Shown: positions 1-8,008 of the stretch, piece by piece
Layout: each line of letters starts with the position of its first letter
Position numbering within the stretch: the first letter of the stretch is position 1
NCBI GenBank assembly: GCA_934149515.1
Contig: CAKPFD010000009.1
Span: 1-47,365 of the forward strand
Length of the DNA stretch: 47,365 nt
Direction of reading: 5' to 3'
Source: an uncultured Bacilli bacterium
Lineage (GTDB): Bacteria; Bacillota_I; Bacilli_A; RF39; UBA660
Translations under genes and position numbers: made by a program
The notes under the pieces: generated by a model
Databases searched by the model: none
Told to the model about the DNA's origin: nothing
Seen by the model: only the letters and a program-made list of their open reading frames with translations

Positions 1-262
1 TGCAGGTGGAGTATATAATACACCTAACAGTAATTATTATTTATATAATGGGAAGACTTACTGGACGCTTTCGCCGTCTTACTTCACTTCGTACTACTCG
101 AAAGCTAATGTGTGGTATGTGACGGCATCAGGGCTTTTGGACCCGTGGGATTACGTGGCGCTTTCGTACGGAGTCCGTCCAGTTATTAATCTAAGCTTTA
201 ATGTTCAAATTACAATGGGTGATGGCACTAGTTCTAATCCTTTTATTGTCAGTATCAGTTAA
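1..262 (+). CDS. C-terminal fragment of a surface protein with a lectin-like (DUF6273/FGE-like) domain
   Basis: The reading frame is open from the left edge (codons start at base 2) to TAA at 260-262; about 86 residues are visible. The motif YWTLSP is followed by a residue-diverse stretch, then GVRPVINL and a short beta-rich tail ending NPFIV. The same framework (WTLTP ... GRPxINL ... DGT..NPF) ends both domains of the surface protein at 39885-41726, so the two belong to one family. Bases about 60-190 are much richer in GC than the flanks, as in variable regions of retroelement-diversified lectin-fold proteins. A ligand-binding role at the cell surface is inferred. The N-terminus and any upstream leader lie outside the window. 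Confidence 0.7.
   Translation, partial: AGGVYNTPNSNYYLYNGKTYWTLSPSYFTSYYSKANVWYVTASGLLDPWDYVALSYGVRPVINLSFNVQITMGDGTSSNPFIVSIS
60..190 (+). other. GC-rich hypervariable-like patch (candidate DGR variable region A)
   Basis: This part of the partial surface gene has GC-rich codons (TCG, CCG, ACG, GTG, GAC) in an otherwise AT-rich gene. It encodes many surface-type aromatic residues (Y, W, F) and ends at ATTAATCTAA. That same ten-base end closes both variable patches in the 39885-41726 gene. Several codons (TAC, TTC, GAC, CTT) are ones that AAC or AAT could become by adenine substitution. No template repeat is visible in the window, so assignment to a retroelement is inference. Confidence 0.5.
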
Positions 263-291
263 CCATAAAAACGCAAATTTTTAGACTAAAG

Positions 292-314
292 TCCGTTTTT
301 TAACGGATTTTTTT
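292..314 (+). terminator. Rho-independent terminator
   Basis: Stem TCCGTT/AACGGA with a TTTT loop, followed by seven T, 30 bases after the stop of the partial surface gene. Confidence 0.8.
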
Positions 315-591
315 CATTTTAAGAGTTATTGCTGTTTTTATAATATTAAACGGAAATAAACTTTATAAAAGATATAAATTTAATTAATAATGACATAAAT
401 AATTGCACGACAAAAATACGGAGGTTATTTCCGTTTTTAATACTTATTTCCGTTTTTTAAGTTTCCTTGCATTAAAAAAATATAGTATTGATAACAAATA
501 AAGATAAACTTTATTTGCAAAAATATTTTAAATAGATTTATTATTGTCAATGGTCAAGATGAACGAGTTTATAACTCGCCATTGACAATAT
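315..591. other. Gene-free left flank and left end of the IS
   Basis: No open frame with a ribosome site is visible. The stretch holds host DNA up to about 426, then the IS left end: two copies of ATTTCCGTTTTT (427 and 446) and GTTTCCTTGCAT at 461-472, and the hairpin at 542-590. Confidence 0.6.
542..590 (-). terminator. Large stem-loop just after the transposase stop
   Basis: TATTGTCAATGG (542-553) pairs with CCATTGACAATA (579-590). An inner stem CGAGTT/AACTCG closes a short loop, with an unpaired bulge at 554-563. It begins right after the transposase stop, so it may end the IS transcript or block read-in. Confidence 0.5.
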
Positions 592-1715
592 TTATAATAA
601 TTTATTGAATATACTTTCATCAAATACTTTAATAAATGCTTCTTTAGGAGTGTTGTTATCTAAAGAGCGTAAAGGCTTATTAAGTATAGTTTTATTAATA
701 TTTTTAATATCATCTTTTGAATATTTATCTACAGATTTACCTTTTGGGAAAAATAATCTAATCTGTTTGTTCATATTTTCGACATTAGGTTTTTGATTTG
801 ATACATATGGATCACAAAAGAATAATTTACATCTTTCTTCACCAGTTATTTTCGAAAAACAAATTCCATTTATGTCAGCAAAATTAGGATCTCTATCAGT
901 TAATATAACAGGAATTAATTCCTTGAATGTGTCAAATCCTATTTTTTCTTCTAACTTATCGAAGAATTCAACTACTTTAGAGGAATCAGGTTTATTAATA
1001 ATATCTAATAAAGTTAGTTGCAAAATAGGAAGAATAAATGTTAAAATACTTTTGTTATCTGTTTTTATGGCGCCAAGGAAATCCAGTTGCCAAACGTAGA
1101 TTCCTGGATGCTCATGTAGGAAAGCAAGATAATCAAGATAAGTATGACTTGTTCTGTCAATTTTATTATTCTCAGAATACTCATACTTTTTATTATGCTT
1201 TCTTTTTTTGTATTTAACAGCATAAGGTAAATCAACTCTCTTAGTTGTTAAATAACCTTTGTTGATGTATCCATATAAAGTGGAAACACTTTTTTTAATA
1301 ATGTGATTATTTTCTATCTTGATTTGGTAAAATGATTTGTTATCATCTACACCATCTTTAATGGTTTTATCTAACTGTTTAAATTCTTCATCATCCACAT
1401 CTATTCCTCTTCTTGAATTAACTAAATTTATATCAGCTTGTTGTTGTGCTTTTAAAGCATCATATTTATATTTTGTATAGGGACAGTTATTATATCTATT
1501 TTTACAACCAGTACAAACGTAAGGCCATCTTTGAGTTCTATTACAATTATTTTTTAAACCAATAGAAACTTCAATTCTATTTCTTTTTACTTCTTTGATA
1601 CACTAGTTGGATCAACTAATAAACTTTCTCCAATATTTTTAAATTTATACTTATGTGATATACCAGATGAAATTACTTTTCTTTGTTCAAATGTTAAATG
1701 TTTCCAATTTTTCAC
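592..1715 (-). pseudogene. IS30-family transposase, frameshifted
   Basis: On the minus strand a GTG start (1715-1713) follows the ribosome site AAGGAGG. It reads LTFEQRKVIS, the helix-turn-helix start typical of IS30 transposases, then meets a stop near 1590. Restoring one A in the AAA run near 1594-1597 gives VSKEVKRNRI, the usual IS30 join, and the frame then runs on to 592. Next come a cysteine cluster (CTGCKNRYNNCPY) and a DDE integrase core: D in WQLDF, D in LTDRDPNF, E in PNVENMNKQIR, then FFPKG and the C-terminal TP.EAF motif. The intact length would be about 374 residues. The single-base loss should inactivate it unless frameshifting is programmed. Confidence 0.8.
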
Positions 1716-1862
1716 TTTAATTCCTCCTTACATGCAAGGAAACACAAATATATTATAACAAGACTTATTTCCGTTTTTATGTAAAAAACGGAAATCCAAA
1801 TTAAAATTAACGAAAATGAGCTCGAACAAAAAGTTTGGCTTTCTTTTTTTTCACTTTTTCTC

Positions 1863-1868
1863 TATAAT
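1863..1868 (+). promoter_or_regulatory. -10 element for dnaB
   Basis: Perfect TATAAT 23 bases before the dnaB start; the -35 is poor (T-rich). The ribosome site AAAGGAG lies between. Confidence 0.5.
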
Positions 1869-1890
1869 ATGTTAAGAAAGGAGCTTTTTT

Positions 1891-3201
1891 ATGAAGAATT
1901 TAACTTTATTACCAGCAGACAATTATATTGTAATTAATAAAACTGTTCTTCATGAAGAGGATCGCAGGTTGTTAACATTACTATATCAACCAATCATTGG
2001 TTATACAGCAGTTAGTTTGTATTTTACCTTAGTAGATGATTTAGATATGTTACAGAGGATGAGTGATGATTTAAATCATCATCATTTAATGGCGACGATG
2101 CAACTAAAATTAGAAGAAATAGTTGTTGCTCGTGAAAAGTTAGAGGCGGTAGGATTGTTAAAAACCTATTTAAAAACAGGTAGTAATATTAATCATTATG
2201 TTTATGTTTTATATTCTCCTATTGCTGCTAGTGAATTTTTTTCTCATCCTATTTTAAATGTTGTTTTGTATAATAATATTGGAAAAAAAGAATATGATCG
2301 AAGACAAGAATTATTTAAAGTACCAAAGATTTCTTTAAAAGAATATGAAGATATTAGCCATAAATTTAATGATATTTATAGTAGTAGTAATTTAAAACCA
2401 TTTGAAGTTGTTGATACTATTGAAACAAAAGAAGAAGCTAAAATCGAATTACATCGGGTGATAGATTTTAATTTATTAATGGCTTCTATTCCTGGTGGCT
2501 TATTATCTAGCCGCTGTTTTAGTGAAGATGCTAAACATTTAATTGATGCTTTAGCTGTTATTTATAATATCGATACGCAAAATATGATAGGTCTTGTTCG
2601 AAATGCTTTAAATGAAAAGGGATTGATTGATCGAAATCTTTTAAGAAAGAGCTGTAGACAGTTTTATCAATTTGAAAATGGTGGTAATTTACCAACACTA
2701 ATTTATCAAAGGCAGCCAGAATATTTGAAAAAACCAACAGGTGATAGTTCTAAATGGGCGAAAATGGTATATACTTTTGAAAATACGTCTCCTTATGATT
2801 TTTTACGAAGCAAATCAGGTGGGGCGGAACCAACAAAAAGAGATTTACAGTTAATTGAAGATTTGATGGTGGAACAGAAACTTAGTGCAGGTGTTGTTAA
2901 TGTTTTGGTGTCTTATGCCTTAAAATTAAATAACCAAAAATTGAATCGTAGTTATTTAGAAACCATTGCAGGACAGTGGAAACGGCTTCATGTAGAAACG
3001 GTTGAGGAAGCGATGCGTTTGACTGAAAAAGAATATAAAAAGATGAAGATAATTGCTAATAAAGCACTTACAAAGACGAAAGCTAAAACAACTTTGAAAG
3101 AAGAAGTTCTACCAGATTGGTTTAATAAAGAAATACCTACTGTTAAAACAACTGCAGAAGAGGAAAAAGAAATGGATGATATTTTGTCTTCTCTTGCTTA
3201 A
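1891..3201 (+). CDS. dnaB: Replication initiation and membrane attachment protein DnaB (DnaD-domain family)
   Basis: 436 residues. In Bacillota this family loads the replicative helicase at oriC and at restarted forks, together with DnaD and DnaI. The N-terminus (NYIVINKTVLHEEDRRLL.LLYQPIIGYTAVSLYFTL) matches the DnaB winged-helix domain. The C-terminal third (about 300-390, VLVSYALKLNNQKLNRSYLETIAGQWKR) matches the DnaD-like DDBH2 domain with its YxxxIaxxW-type motif. The length is close to that of Bacillus DnaB (472). The start follows AAAGGAG by a normal distance. The helicase loader gene dnaI, often the next gene, is not here; an unknown membrane protein follows instead. Confidence 0.85.
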   Translation: MKNLTLLPADNYIVINKTVLHEEDRRLLTLLYQPIIGYTAVSLYFTLVDDLDMLQRMSDDLNHHHLMATMQLKLEEIVVAREKLEAVGLLKTYLKTGSNINHYVYVLYSPIAASEFFSHPILNVVLYNNIGKKEYDRRQELFKVPKISLKEYEDISHKFNDIYSSSNLKPFEVVDTIETKEEAKIELHRVIDFNLLMASIPGGLLSSRCFSEDAKHLIDALAVIYNIDTQNMIGLVRNALNEKGLIDRNLLRKSCRQFYQFENGGNLPTLIYQRQPEYLKKPTGDSSKWAKMVYTFENTSPYDFLRSKSGGAEPTKRDLQLIEDLMVEQKLSAGVVNVLVSYALKLNNQKLNRSYLETIAGQWKRLHVETVEEAMRLTEKEYKKMKIIANKALTKTKAKTTLKEEVLPDWFNKEIPTVKTTAEEEKEMDDILSSLA

Positions 3202-3222
3202 TATTGAGTTTTGTGGTATACT
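3194..3222 (+). promoter_or_regulatory. Promoter of the 161-aa membrane protein gene
   Basis: TTGCTT, 17-base spacer, then TATACT with an extended TGTGG in front; it overlaps the dnaB stop codon. Confidence 0.6.
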
Positions 3223-3248
3223 ATGCCTAATTTTAGGGGGTATATTGA

Positions 3249-3734
3249 ATGAAACAAGAAATCATTTCTATTGTAATGGATATGTTGTATGTTATTTTTG
3301 TTGTTAGTATTTTAAGTTTTTTATGGTGGGGTCCATATCAAGATAAGGTTCGTGCACAACAATCTTATCAAGGTACTTTGAATCAAACAACAGCTTTAAA
3401 AACAACTGGGTTTGATAAAGTGGTTGTCAGTGATGATAAAGTGACACAAGATATTTCTATTGCAAATGTTAGTGATGATCTTGCTAGTTATACTATTAGT
3501 TTTATGGTAGAAGATGGTAAGATGAATCAAGATAGTAACCAAAATAACTATGTTTTCTATCAAGTGATTGATGATAATGGTACAATGAGTGATATTCGTA
3601 ATTTGAGTTTAGATGGTTATATGATTACAAGCAATCTTCCATCTAACAGTTCTAAACACTATCAAATTATTTTATGGAGTGAGTCTAGTTCATTTGATGG
3701 GGCATTTTCTTTAATTGCAAATCCTATTTTATAA
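3249..3734 (+). CDS. Unknown membrane-anchored extracellular protein
   Basis: 161 residues; I do not recognise a family. Residues about 7-27 form one hydrophobic segment (IVMDMLYVIFVVSILSFLWW), followed by an outward-facing beta-rich domain with many D, N, S and T. The alternating pattern (SIANVSDDLASYTISFMVED) recalls the TasA/camelysin-like modules of the larger surface proteins in this window, but the similarity is weak and there is no sorting signal. The start follows AGGGGGT with a normal gap. It has its own promoter and is followed at once by tRNA-Arg. Confidence 0.7.
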   Translation: MKQEIISIVMDMLYVIFVVSILSFLWWGPYQDKVRAQQSYQGTLNQTTALKTTGFDKVVVSDDKVTQDISIANVSDDLASYTISFMVEDGKMNQDSNQNNYVFYQVIDDNGTMSDIRNLSLDGYMITSNLPSNSSKHYQIILWSESSSFDGAFSLIANPIL

Positions 3735-3743
3735 TGCTATAAT
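3715..3743 (+). promoter_or_regulatory. tRNA-Arg promoter
   Basis: TTGCAA (3715-3720), 17-base spacer, TATAAT (3738-3743). It begins inside the end of the preceding coding region and lies just before the tRNA. Confidence 0.75.
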
Positions 3744-3751
3744 ACTCTTAT

Positions 3752-3828
3752 GTCTTCGTAACTCAGTTGTATAGAGTAACCCTCTCCTAAAGGGTAAGTC
3801 GCCAGTTAGAGTCTGGCCGAGGACACCA
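3752..3828 (+). tRNA. tRNA-Arg (anticodon CCT)
   Basis: Cloverleaf seen by eye: acceptor GTCTTCG/CGAGGAC with one T-G pair, D stem ACTC/GAGT, anticodon stem ACCCT/AGGGT with loop CTCCTAA, T stem GCCAG/CTGGC, and an encoded CCA end. It reads the AGG codon. It forms a single-gene transcript between its own promoter and terminator. Confidence 0.92.
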
Positions 3829-3838
3829 GAGAAATTTC

Positions 3839-3869
3839 ATCAATTCTATTGCTAGAATTGATTTTTTTT
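3839..3869 (+). terminator. Terminator of tRNA-Arg
   Basis: Perfect ten-base stem ATCAATTCTA/TAGAATTGAT, loop TTGC, then a run of T. Confidence 0.85.
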
Positions 3870-3918
3870 GTTCTTACTTTTTTTCTTTTACATATCATGT
3901 TAAAAAGGAGTGTTTTTC

Positions 3919-4359
3919 ATGTTACCAGAGAAGGGGATTCAAATTATACTATCAGATGAAGTTAGTGAACAGTTAGGTCAACAAGTCATTACAAGATCTA
4001 TACAACACTCTTCAGATGATGATATTATGTTGTATCAAATATCTTGTGATTATGATTTAGATATTCCTTTTCAAGATATTGCTAATTATACCTTAGATTA
4101 TGCGATGCAAGGTCATGTTGCTATGTTTTTTGATAAAGATATGATGGTACTTTCTTTACCTAGTTTTTTATCTTGTTATCAAAAGAATTATTTACAACAA
4201 GTAAAAGGTCAGTTTTGTCAGAATCACTTTATTATTTATGCCTGTGATCAAAAACAATCTTTTGAATTGTTTGATTCTTTTGATCAAGTAATTTCCTTAC
4301 TGGAACTAACTCCATCCTTTTCTTTGCAAAAAAAAAGAAATCAGGATAAGTTTTGTTGA
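3919..4359 (+). CDS. Unknown small cytosolic protein
   Basis: 146 residues from ATG 3919, chosen because AAGGAG (3905-3910) lies eight bases before it; the upstream in-frame GTG overlaps that site. There is no signal peptide, membrane segment or recognised motif. The protein is rich in Q, D, F and aliphatic residues, with a basic last ten residues. Its 3' end overlaps the convergent sspI gene by 19 bases, which argues that no terminator separates the pair. Function unknown. Confidence 0.65.
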   Translation: MLPEKGIQIILSDEVSEQLGQQVITRSIQHSSDDDIMLYQISCDYDLDIPFQDIANYTLDYAMQGHVAMFFDKDMMVLSLPSFLSCYQKNYLQQVKGQFCQNHFIIYACDQKQSFELFDSFDQVISLLELTPSFSLQKKRNQDKFC

Positions 4360-4562
4360 TTGACTCTTTTTTCAATAACTTTTAAAATTTCATCTTTTAA
4401 CTCTCTACTAGCATTTTCCCATACTAATTCAAAAAATACACCCATACCTGGTAGAGTTACTTCATCTTGTTCCTTAATAGATTCTTCAATTGCTTGTTCT
4501 AAAGCTTGATAATCATCTCCTTGAAAATTTTGAATAATATGTTGACGAATATTAATATCCAT
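4341..4562 (-). CDS. sspI: Small acid-soluble spore protein SspI
   Basis: 73 residues. The pattern MDxNxRxxIIxN..GDD...LE.AI..SI...E.TLPGMGVFFELVW..AS...K.EIL..IE matches Bacillus SspI over nearly its whole length, including the LPG(L/M)GV.FE..W core. In Bacillus, SspI is made in the forespore under sigma-G and is a minor spore-core protein. The start follows AAGGAGAG. Upstream on the minus strand, GTATA and AAAACTA about 18 bases apart resemble sigma-G elements (GHATR ... CATWMTA), with two mismatches in the -10. It stands alone here, without other sporulation genes. Confidence 0.8.
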   Translation of the reverse strand: MDINIRQHIIQNFQGDDYQALEQAIEESIKEQDEVTLPGMGVFFELVWENASRELKDEILKVIEKRVNQQNLS

Positions 4563-4633
4563 AAAATCACTCTCCTTAAGGATAGTTTTAACACCTTGTT
4601 GTCAATTTATACATGATTTTTGCAAGAAAATAC

Positions 4634-4663
4634 TTGTCAATTGCTATTTATTTCATATATACT
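4634..4663 (+). promoter_or_regulatory. lemA promoter
   Basis: TTGTCA, 18-base spacer, TATACT, followed by the strong ribosome site AAGGAGG at 4673-4679. Confidence 0.65.
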
Positions 4664-4687
4664 AACAATATAAAGGAGGTAGAAAGT

Positions 4688-5245
4688 ATGCCAACATGGC
4701 TTATTGTGTTGATTGTTATTGCAGTTATTTTACTATTATGGTTTGTCGGTACTTATAATTCATTAGTTAGCTTGCGAAATAGAGTAAAAGATCAATGGTC
4801 ACAGATCGATGTACAATTAAAAAGAAGAGCAGATTTAATTCCTAACTTAGTTGAAACCGTAAAAGGATATGCTAAACATGAAAAATCTACATTTGAAGAT
4901 GTTGTCAAAGCAAGAAATGCTTTATCTAATGCTTCAAGTAAAGAAGAAGAAATGAAAGCAAGTGGTGAATTAAATCAAGTTGTCAGTCGCTTATTTGCTT
5001 TATCAGAAAGTTATCCAGAATTAAAAGCTAATGAAAACTTTATTCGTTTGCAAGAAGATTTAAAAGAATCTGAAGATAAAATTAGTATGATGAGACAATT
5101 TTATAATGATACTGTTTTAACCTATAACAACAAAGTACAAACGATTCCTAGTAATATTGTAGCAAAACTTTGTCATTTTCAAGCAGATACATTCTTTCAA
5201 GTATCTGAAAAAGAACGTGAAGTACCAAAAGTATCATTTGAATAG
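4688..5245 (+). CDS. lemA: LemA family membrane protein
   Basis: 185 residues from ATG 4688, set by AAGGAGG nine bases upstream; longer in-frame starts would put that site inside the gene. One N-terminal membrane helix (LIVLIVIAVILLLWFVGTY) is followed by the LemA signature: YNSLVSLRNRVKDQWSQIDVQL, then RRADLIPNLVETVKGYAKHE and EN F..LQ.DL..SE. The rest is a helical bundle. The family is widespread but its biochemical role is not settled. It sits directly before a DUF2207 protein, a recurrent pairing in bacteria. Confidence 0.92.
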   Translation: MPTWLIVLIVIAVILLLWFVGTYNSLVSLRNRVKDQWSQIDVQLKRRADLIPNLVETVKGYAKHEKSTFEDVVKARNALSNASSKEEEMKASGELNQVVSRLFALSESYPELKANENFIRLQEDLKESEDKISMMRQFYNDTVLTYNNKVQTIPSNIVAKLCHFQADTFFQVSEKEREVPKVSFE

Positions 5246-5268
5246 ACTTGCAAGTAGCAAGTCTTTTT
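5246..5268 (+). terminator. Hairpin between lemA and the DUF2207 gene
   Basis: ACTTGC/GCAAGT stem right after the lemA stop, then CTTTTT. With only 13 bases to the next start, it probably acts as a partial terminator that lowers expression of the second gene. Confidence 0.65.
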
Positions 5269-5281
5269 GGAAGGAGTAAAA

Positions 5282-7150
5282 ATGAAACGAAAATATATAC
5301 CTTTATTTCTTTTTTCTTTTTTGTTATTACTAGTATTTCCTTTACCTGTTTTTGCTAGTAGTGAACCAACAAAGAATTTTGCAAGTTTTATTACTGTACA
5401 AGAAGATGGATCAATTAAAGTTGTTGAAATGATTGAACTAAATGGCGATTACAATGGATTGAATCGCGATGTGCAATTTCGAAATCCAACTGCCAAAACG
5501 TTTTCTTCAAGTCTTAGTGATTTAAGTGGTAGTAGTTTATATAATGGTAGTTCTATTGATAGTATTAAAGTAGGACGTATTGATACGATCTCTTTAGATG
5601 CTACTCCTTCTTATTTTCAACAAGTAGCAGCTGCTAATAAAGGCGAAGATGGTGTTTATACGGTAGAGGAAGATAGTAATGGTGTTCATTTACAGATCTT
5701 TCATCCTTCTAGCGTTTCTGGTTTTTTCTATCTTGAATATGTGATTAGAGATGTAGTAGTAATTCATAATGATACTGCAGAACTAGCTTGGAATGTCTTG
5801 GGAGATGGTTATCAAGAAAATATTTCTCAATTTAGTGTTTCTATTGTTTTACCACAAGAAGATAAAGATCTTAGAACTTGGTTACATGGACCATTAAATG
5901 GTTCTATTGTACGACTTAGTAATGGGGCAAAAGCTACTTATTCTTTTTTAGGAGCAAGAAATGCTGTTAGTGTTCGTTTATTATTTAATAAAGATATGGT
6001 TCCTTATGCTAGTAAATATTCGCATTTAGATGCAGTCGATGAAATTATTCAGATTGAGACTAAACTTGCAGATGAGGCTAATGCAGAAAGAGCGAAGATC
6101 AGACGACAAAATGATTTTGTCAAAGGGCTTTCTTTGATTTGGTTAGCTGTTGCAACAGCTCTTACTATTGTTTTGATTAAGAAATCTCATGATAGTAAAA
6201 AAGTGGATTTTCAAGCACAATATTATCGTGATTTTCCAGCTGATTATGGTCCTGAAGTATTAGAGTATCTCATCGATAAAAAAATAGATGAAAAAGCATT
6301 ATCTGCAACAATACTAAACCTTATTTATAAAAAAGTTTTAACGGTTGAAGAAAGAAGTGAAAAACATAAAAAAGACTATGCCCTTATTTTAGAAAAAGAA
6401 GATGATACTTTAAATACACAAGAAAAAGCAGCCATTCATTTATTGATTGAAGAAGCTGGTAATGGAAAAGAAGTATTGCTTTCTAGTTTGAAAAAATACT
6501 GTTCTAAAGTAAATCAAGCTCAATCTTTTATGAATTGTTATCAAGACTTTTTGAAAAGTAGTCGTAGTTGTAGTAAGTCGTTAGGCTTTTATCAAAAATT
6601 ATCTAGTTTTAGAATTATTAGTATGTTCATTATTTTATTTGGTCTTGCTATTAGTGTTTTAAGTATATCATTAGAAGTTAATTTTTTCTTTAGTGATTTT
6701 GCTTGTTTATTTAGTGTAATTTATTTACTGATTGTTGCTACTAGAAGATTTTTTACGCCAAAGGGAGCTTTAGATTATGCAAAATGGATGGCACATAAAC
6801 GTTTTTTAAAAGACTTTGGTAGAATGGATGAAAAACAATTACCTGAAGTTCGTTTATGGGATAAGTATTTGGTGTATGCAGTGATTTTAGGTTGTGCAGA
6901 TGAATTATCACATCAAATGCAATTAAAAATAAAAGAAATGGATACTAACATGGTAGATTATCCTTATTATGATCCTTATTTCTTTCATGCTAATATTTAT
7001 TCTTCACTAAATCGTGGTATTGCACAAGCGGTTTCTTCTTCTCGTTCTACGATTGCTGCTAGTCAATCCTCTAGTGGTTCTGGCTTTGGTGGTGGTGCCA
7101 GTGGAGGTGGAGGTTCCTTTGGTGGAGGAGGCGGAGGCGGACGCTTTTAA
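5282..7150 (+). CDS. DUF2207 domain-containing membrane protein
   Basis: 622 residues from ATG 5282 (after GGAAGGAG; an upstream TTG overlaps that site). A signal peptide (FLFSFLLLLVFPLPVFA) precedes an extracellular DUF2207 domain (FITVQEDGSIKVVEMIELNGDYNGLNRDV). A membrane helix lies at about 285-300, followed by cytosolic segments and a further pair of helices at about 445-485. The C-terminus is an extreme glycine tail (GFGGGASGGGGSFGGGGGGG) ending RF, typical of this family. It is the second gene of the lemA operon. The function is unknown in the family; a role in envelope stress or maintenance is only a guess. Confidence 0.88.
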   Translation: MKRKYIPLFLFSFLLLLVFPLPVFASSEPTKNFASFITVQEDGSIKVVEMIELNGDYNGLNRDVQFRNPTAKTFSSSLSDLSGSSLYNGSSIDSIKVGRIDTISLDATPSYFQQVAAANKGEDGVYTVEEDSNGVHLQIFHPSSVSGFFYLEYVIRDVVVIHNDTAELAWNVLGDGYQENISQFSVSIVLPQEDKDLRTWLHGPLNGSIVRLSNGAKATYSFLGARNAVSVRLLFNKDMVPYASKYSHLDAVDEIIQIETKLADEANAERAKIRRQNDFVKGLSLIWLAVATALTIVLIKKSHDSKKVDFQAQYYRDFPADYGPEVLEYLIDKKIDEKALSATILNLIYKKVLTVEERSEKHKKDYALILEKEDDTLNTQEKAAIHLLIEEAGNGKEVLLSSLKKYCSKVNQAQSFMNCYQDFLKSSRSCSKSLGFYQKLSSFRIISMFIILFGLAISVLSISLEVNFFFSDFACLFSVIYLLIVATRRFFTPKGALDYAKWMAHKRFLKDFGRMDEKQLPEVRLWDKYLVYAVILGCADELSHQMQLKIKEMDTNMVDYPYYDPYFFHANIYSSLNRGIAQAVSSSRSTIAASQSSSGSGFGGGASGGGGSFGGGGGGGRF

Positions 7151-7911
7151 TCTTCCAAAAAATATAAAATAATTCTTACAATCACATAAGGATTTTCTAA
7201 ATAGCAAAAATGAGTTGATCGAGGAAAGATGATTAACTGACTATTTGCTATTTTCTTTTGCATTTTGATGCCATCTTTTAATGGTGTATCTTCATCTTTT
7301 GCACCCCATATCAATAATGTATTTATTGTTATTGTTGCTAACTTATCCGTTAGATCAGTAGAAATGATATTTTTAAAAGTTGTTCGTTCATTACTTGGTA
7401 AATTTTGATAATCATTGGAAGCAAAATGTTGAAATAGACGATATTTTGCTTTTTTTCTTATTTTTTTGGGTAATATATCAGCCATACTTTGTAAGCATTT
7501 ATATAGTTTTTGGCGAAACCATTTTTTGATAGTTTTCTTTGGCTTAATGCCAGCACTATCAATTAATATTAACTTATGAATTTTTTTCTTTATAGGTTGA
7601 TTAGCTAATAAAATTGCAATTCTACCACCAAAAGAGTGGGCGATAATGTTTACATTTTCTAAGTTGTTCCTTTCAATAAACGCTGTTACCATTTGAACAT
7701 AATCATCTAAAATTAAATCACGATTTGGGAAAGGCGAATGACCAAACCCTGGATAATCTAAAATATAAACAGTATATTCTAACTTTAATATTTTTATCAT
7801 ATCATGGAATGTTTTTCTTGTTTGACCCCAACCGGGTAAAATTAAAATTACCTTATCCTTATTACCATATACCTCATAATAAATATTCATATCTTGATAG
7901 TCAAATATCAT
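7147..7911 (-). CDS. Alpha/beta hydrolase
   Basis: 254 residues from ATG 7911, preceded by AGGTGATG; an earlier in-frame start at 7938 lacks a ribosome site. The fold motifs are clear: LPGWGQTR (oxyanion loop), DYPGFGHS, nucleophile elbow AHSFGGR (Ser at about 93), acid in WGAKDEDTP and His in STHFCYLENP. It therefore has a full Ser-Asp-His triad. The substrate cannot be read from sequence; relatives include esterases and MhpC-like C-C hydrolases. It is convergent with the DUF2207 gene; the stops overlap by four bases. Confidence 0.9.
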   Translation of the reverse strand: MIFDYQDMNIYYEVYGNKDKVILILPGWGQTRKTFHDMIKILKLEYTVYILDYPGFGHSPFPNRDLILDDYVQMVTAFIERNNLENVNIIAHSFGGRIAILLANQPIKKKIHKLILIDSAGIKPKKTIKKWFRQKLYKCLQSMADILPKKIRKKAKYRLFQHFASNDYQNLPSNERTTFKNIISTDLTDKLATITINTLLIWGAKDEDTPLKDGIKMQKKIANSQLIIFPRSTHFCYLENPYVIVRIILYFLED

Positions 7912-7973
7912 AACATCACCTATCATACTATATGACAAAAAAATAATGGACGTTCATTTTTCGTAAAAATTAG

Positions 7974-8003
7974 TTGAATAATAAAATATTTATGTGGTAT
8001 ACT
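7974..8003 (+). promoter_or_regulatory. Promoter of the candidate 6S RNA
   Basis: TTGAAT, 18-base spacer, TATACT with an extended TGTGG in front. Transcription would begin near 8009-8011, where the closing stem of the RNA starts. Confidence 0.65.
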
Positions 8004-8008
8004 AATAT

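Larger units (their letters stand above)
427..1795 (-). mobile_element. IS30-family insertion sequence, probably inactive
   Basis: The transposase pseudogene is bounded by inverted repeats. On the left are ATTTCCGTTTTT (427-438, again 446-457) and GTTTCCTTGCAT (461-472). On the right the complements are ATGCAAGGAAAC (1732-1743) and AAAAAACGGAAAT (1783-1795). An extra ATTTCCGTTTTT at 1767 makes each end partly palindromic. The exact outer end on the left (427 or 446) and any target duplication cannot be settled by eye. Size, about 1.35-1.37 kb, is larger than a typical IS30 (about 1.0-1.2 kb) but plausible. Confidence 0.75.

Noticed and set aside
605..1099. Plus-strand open frames across the IS
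   Set aside because: They are antisense to the transposase and lack ribosome sites.
7007..7207. Minus-strand open frame opposite the glycine-rich tail of the DUF2207 protein
   Set aside because: It is a by-product of the GGT/GGA-rich coding strand and has no ribosome site.
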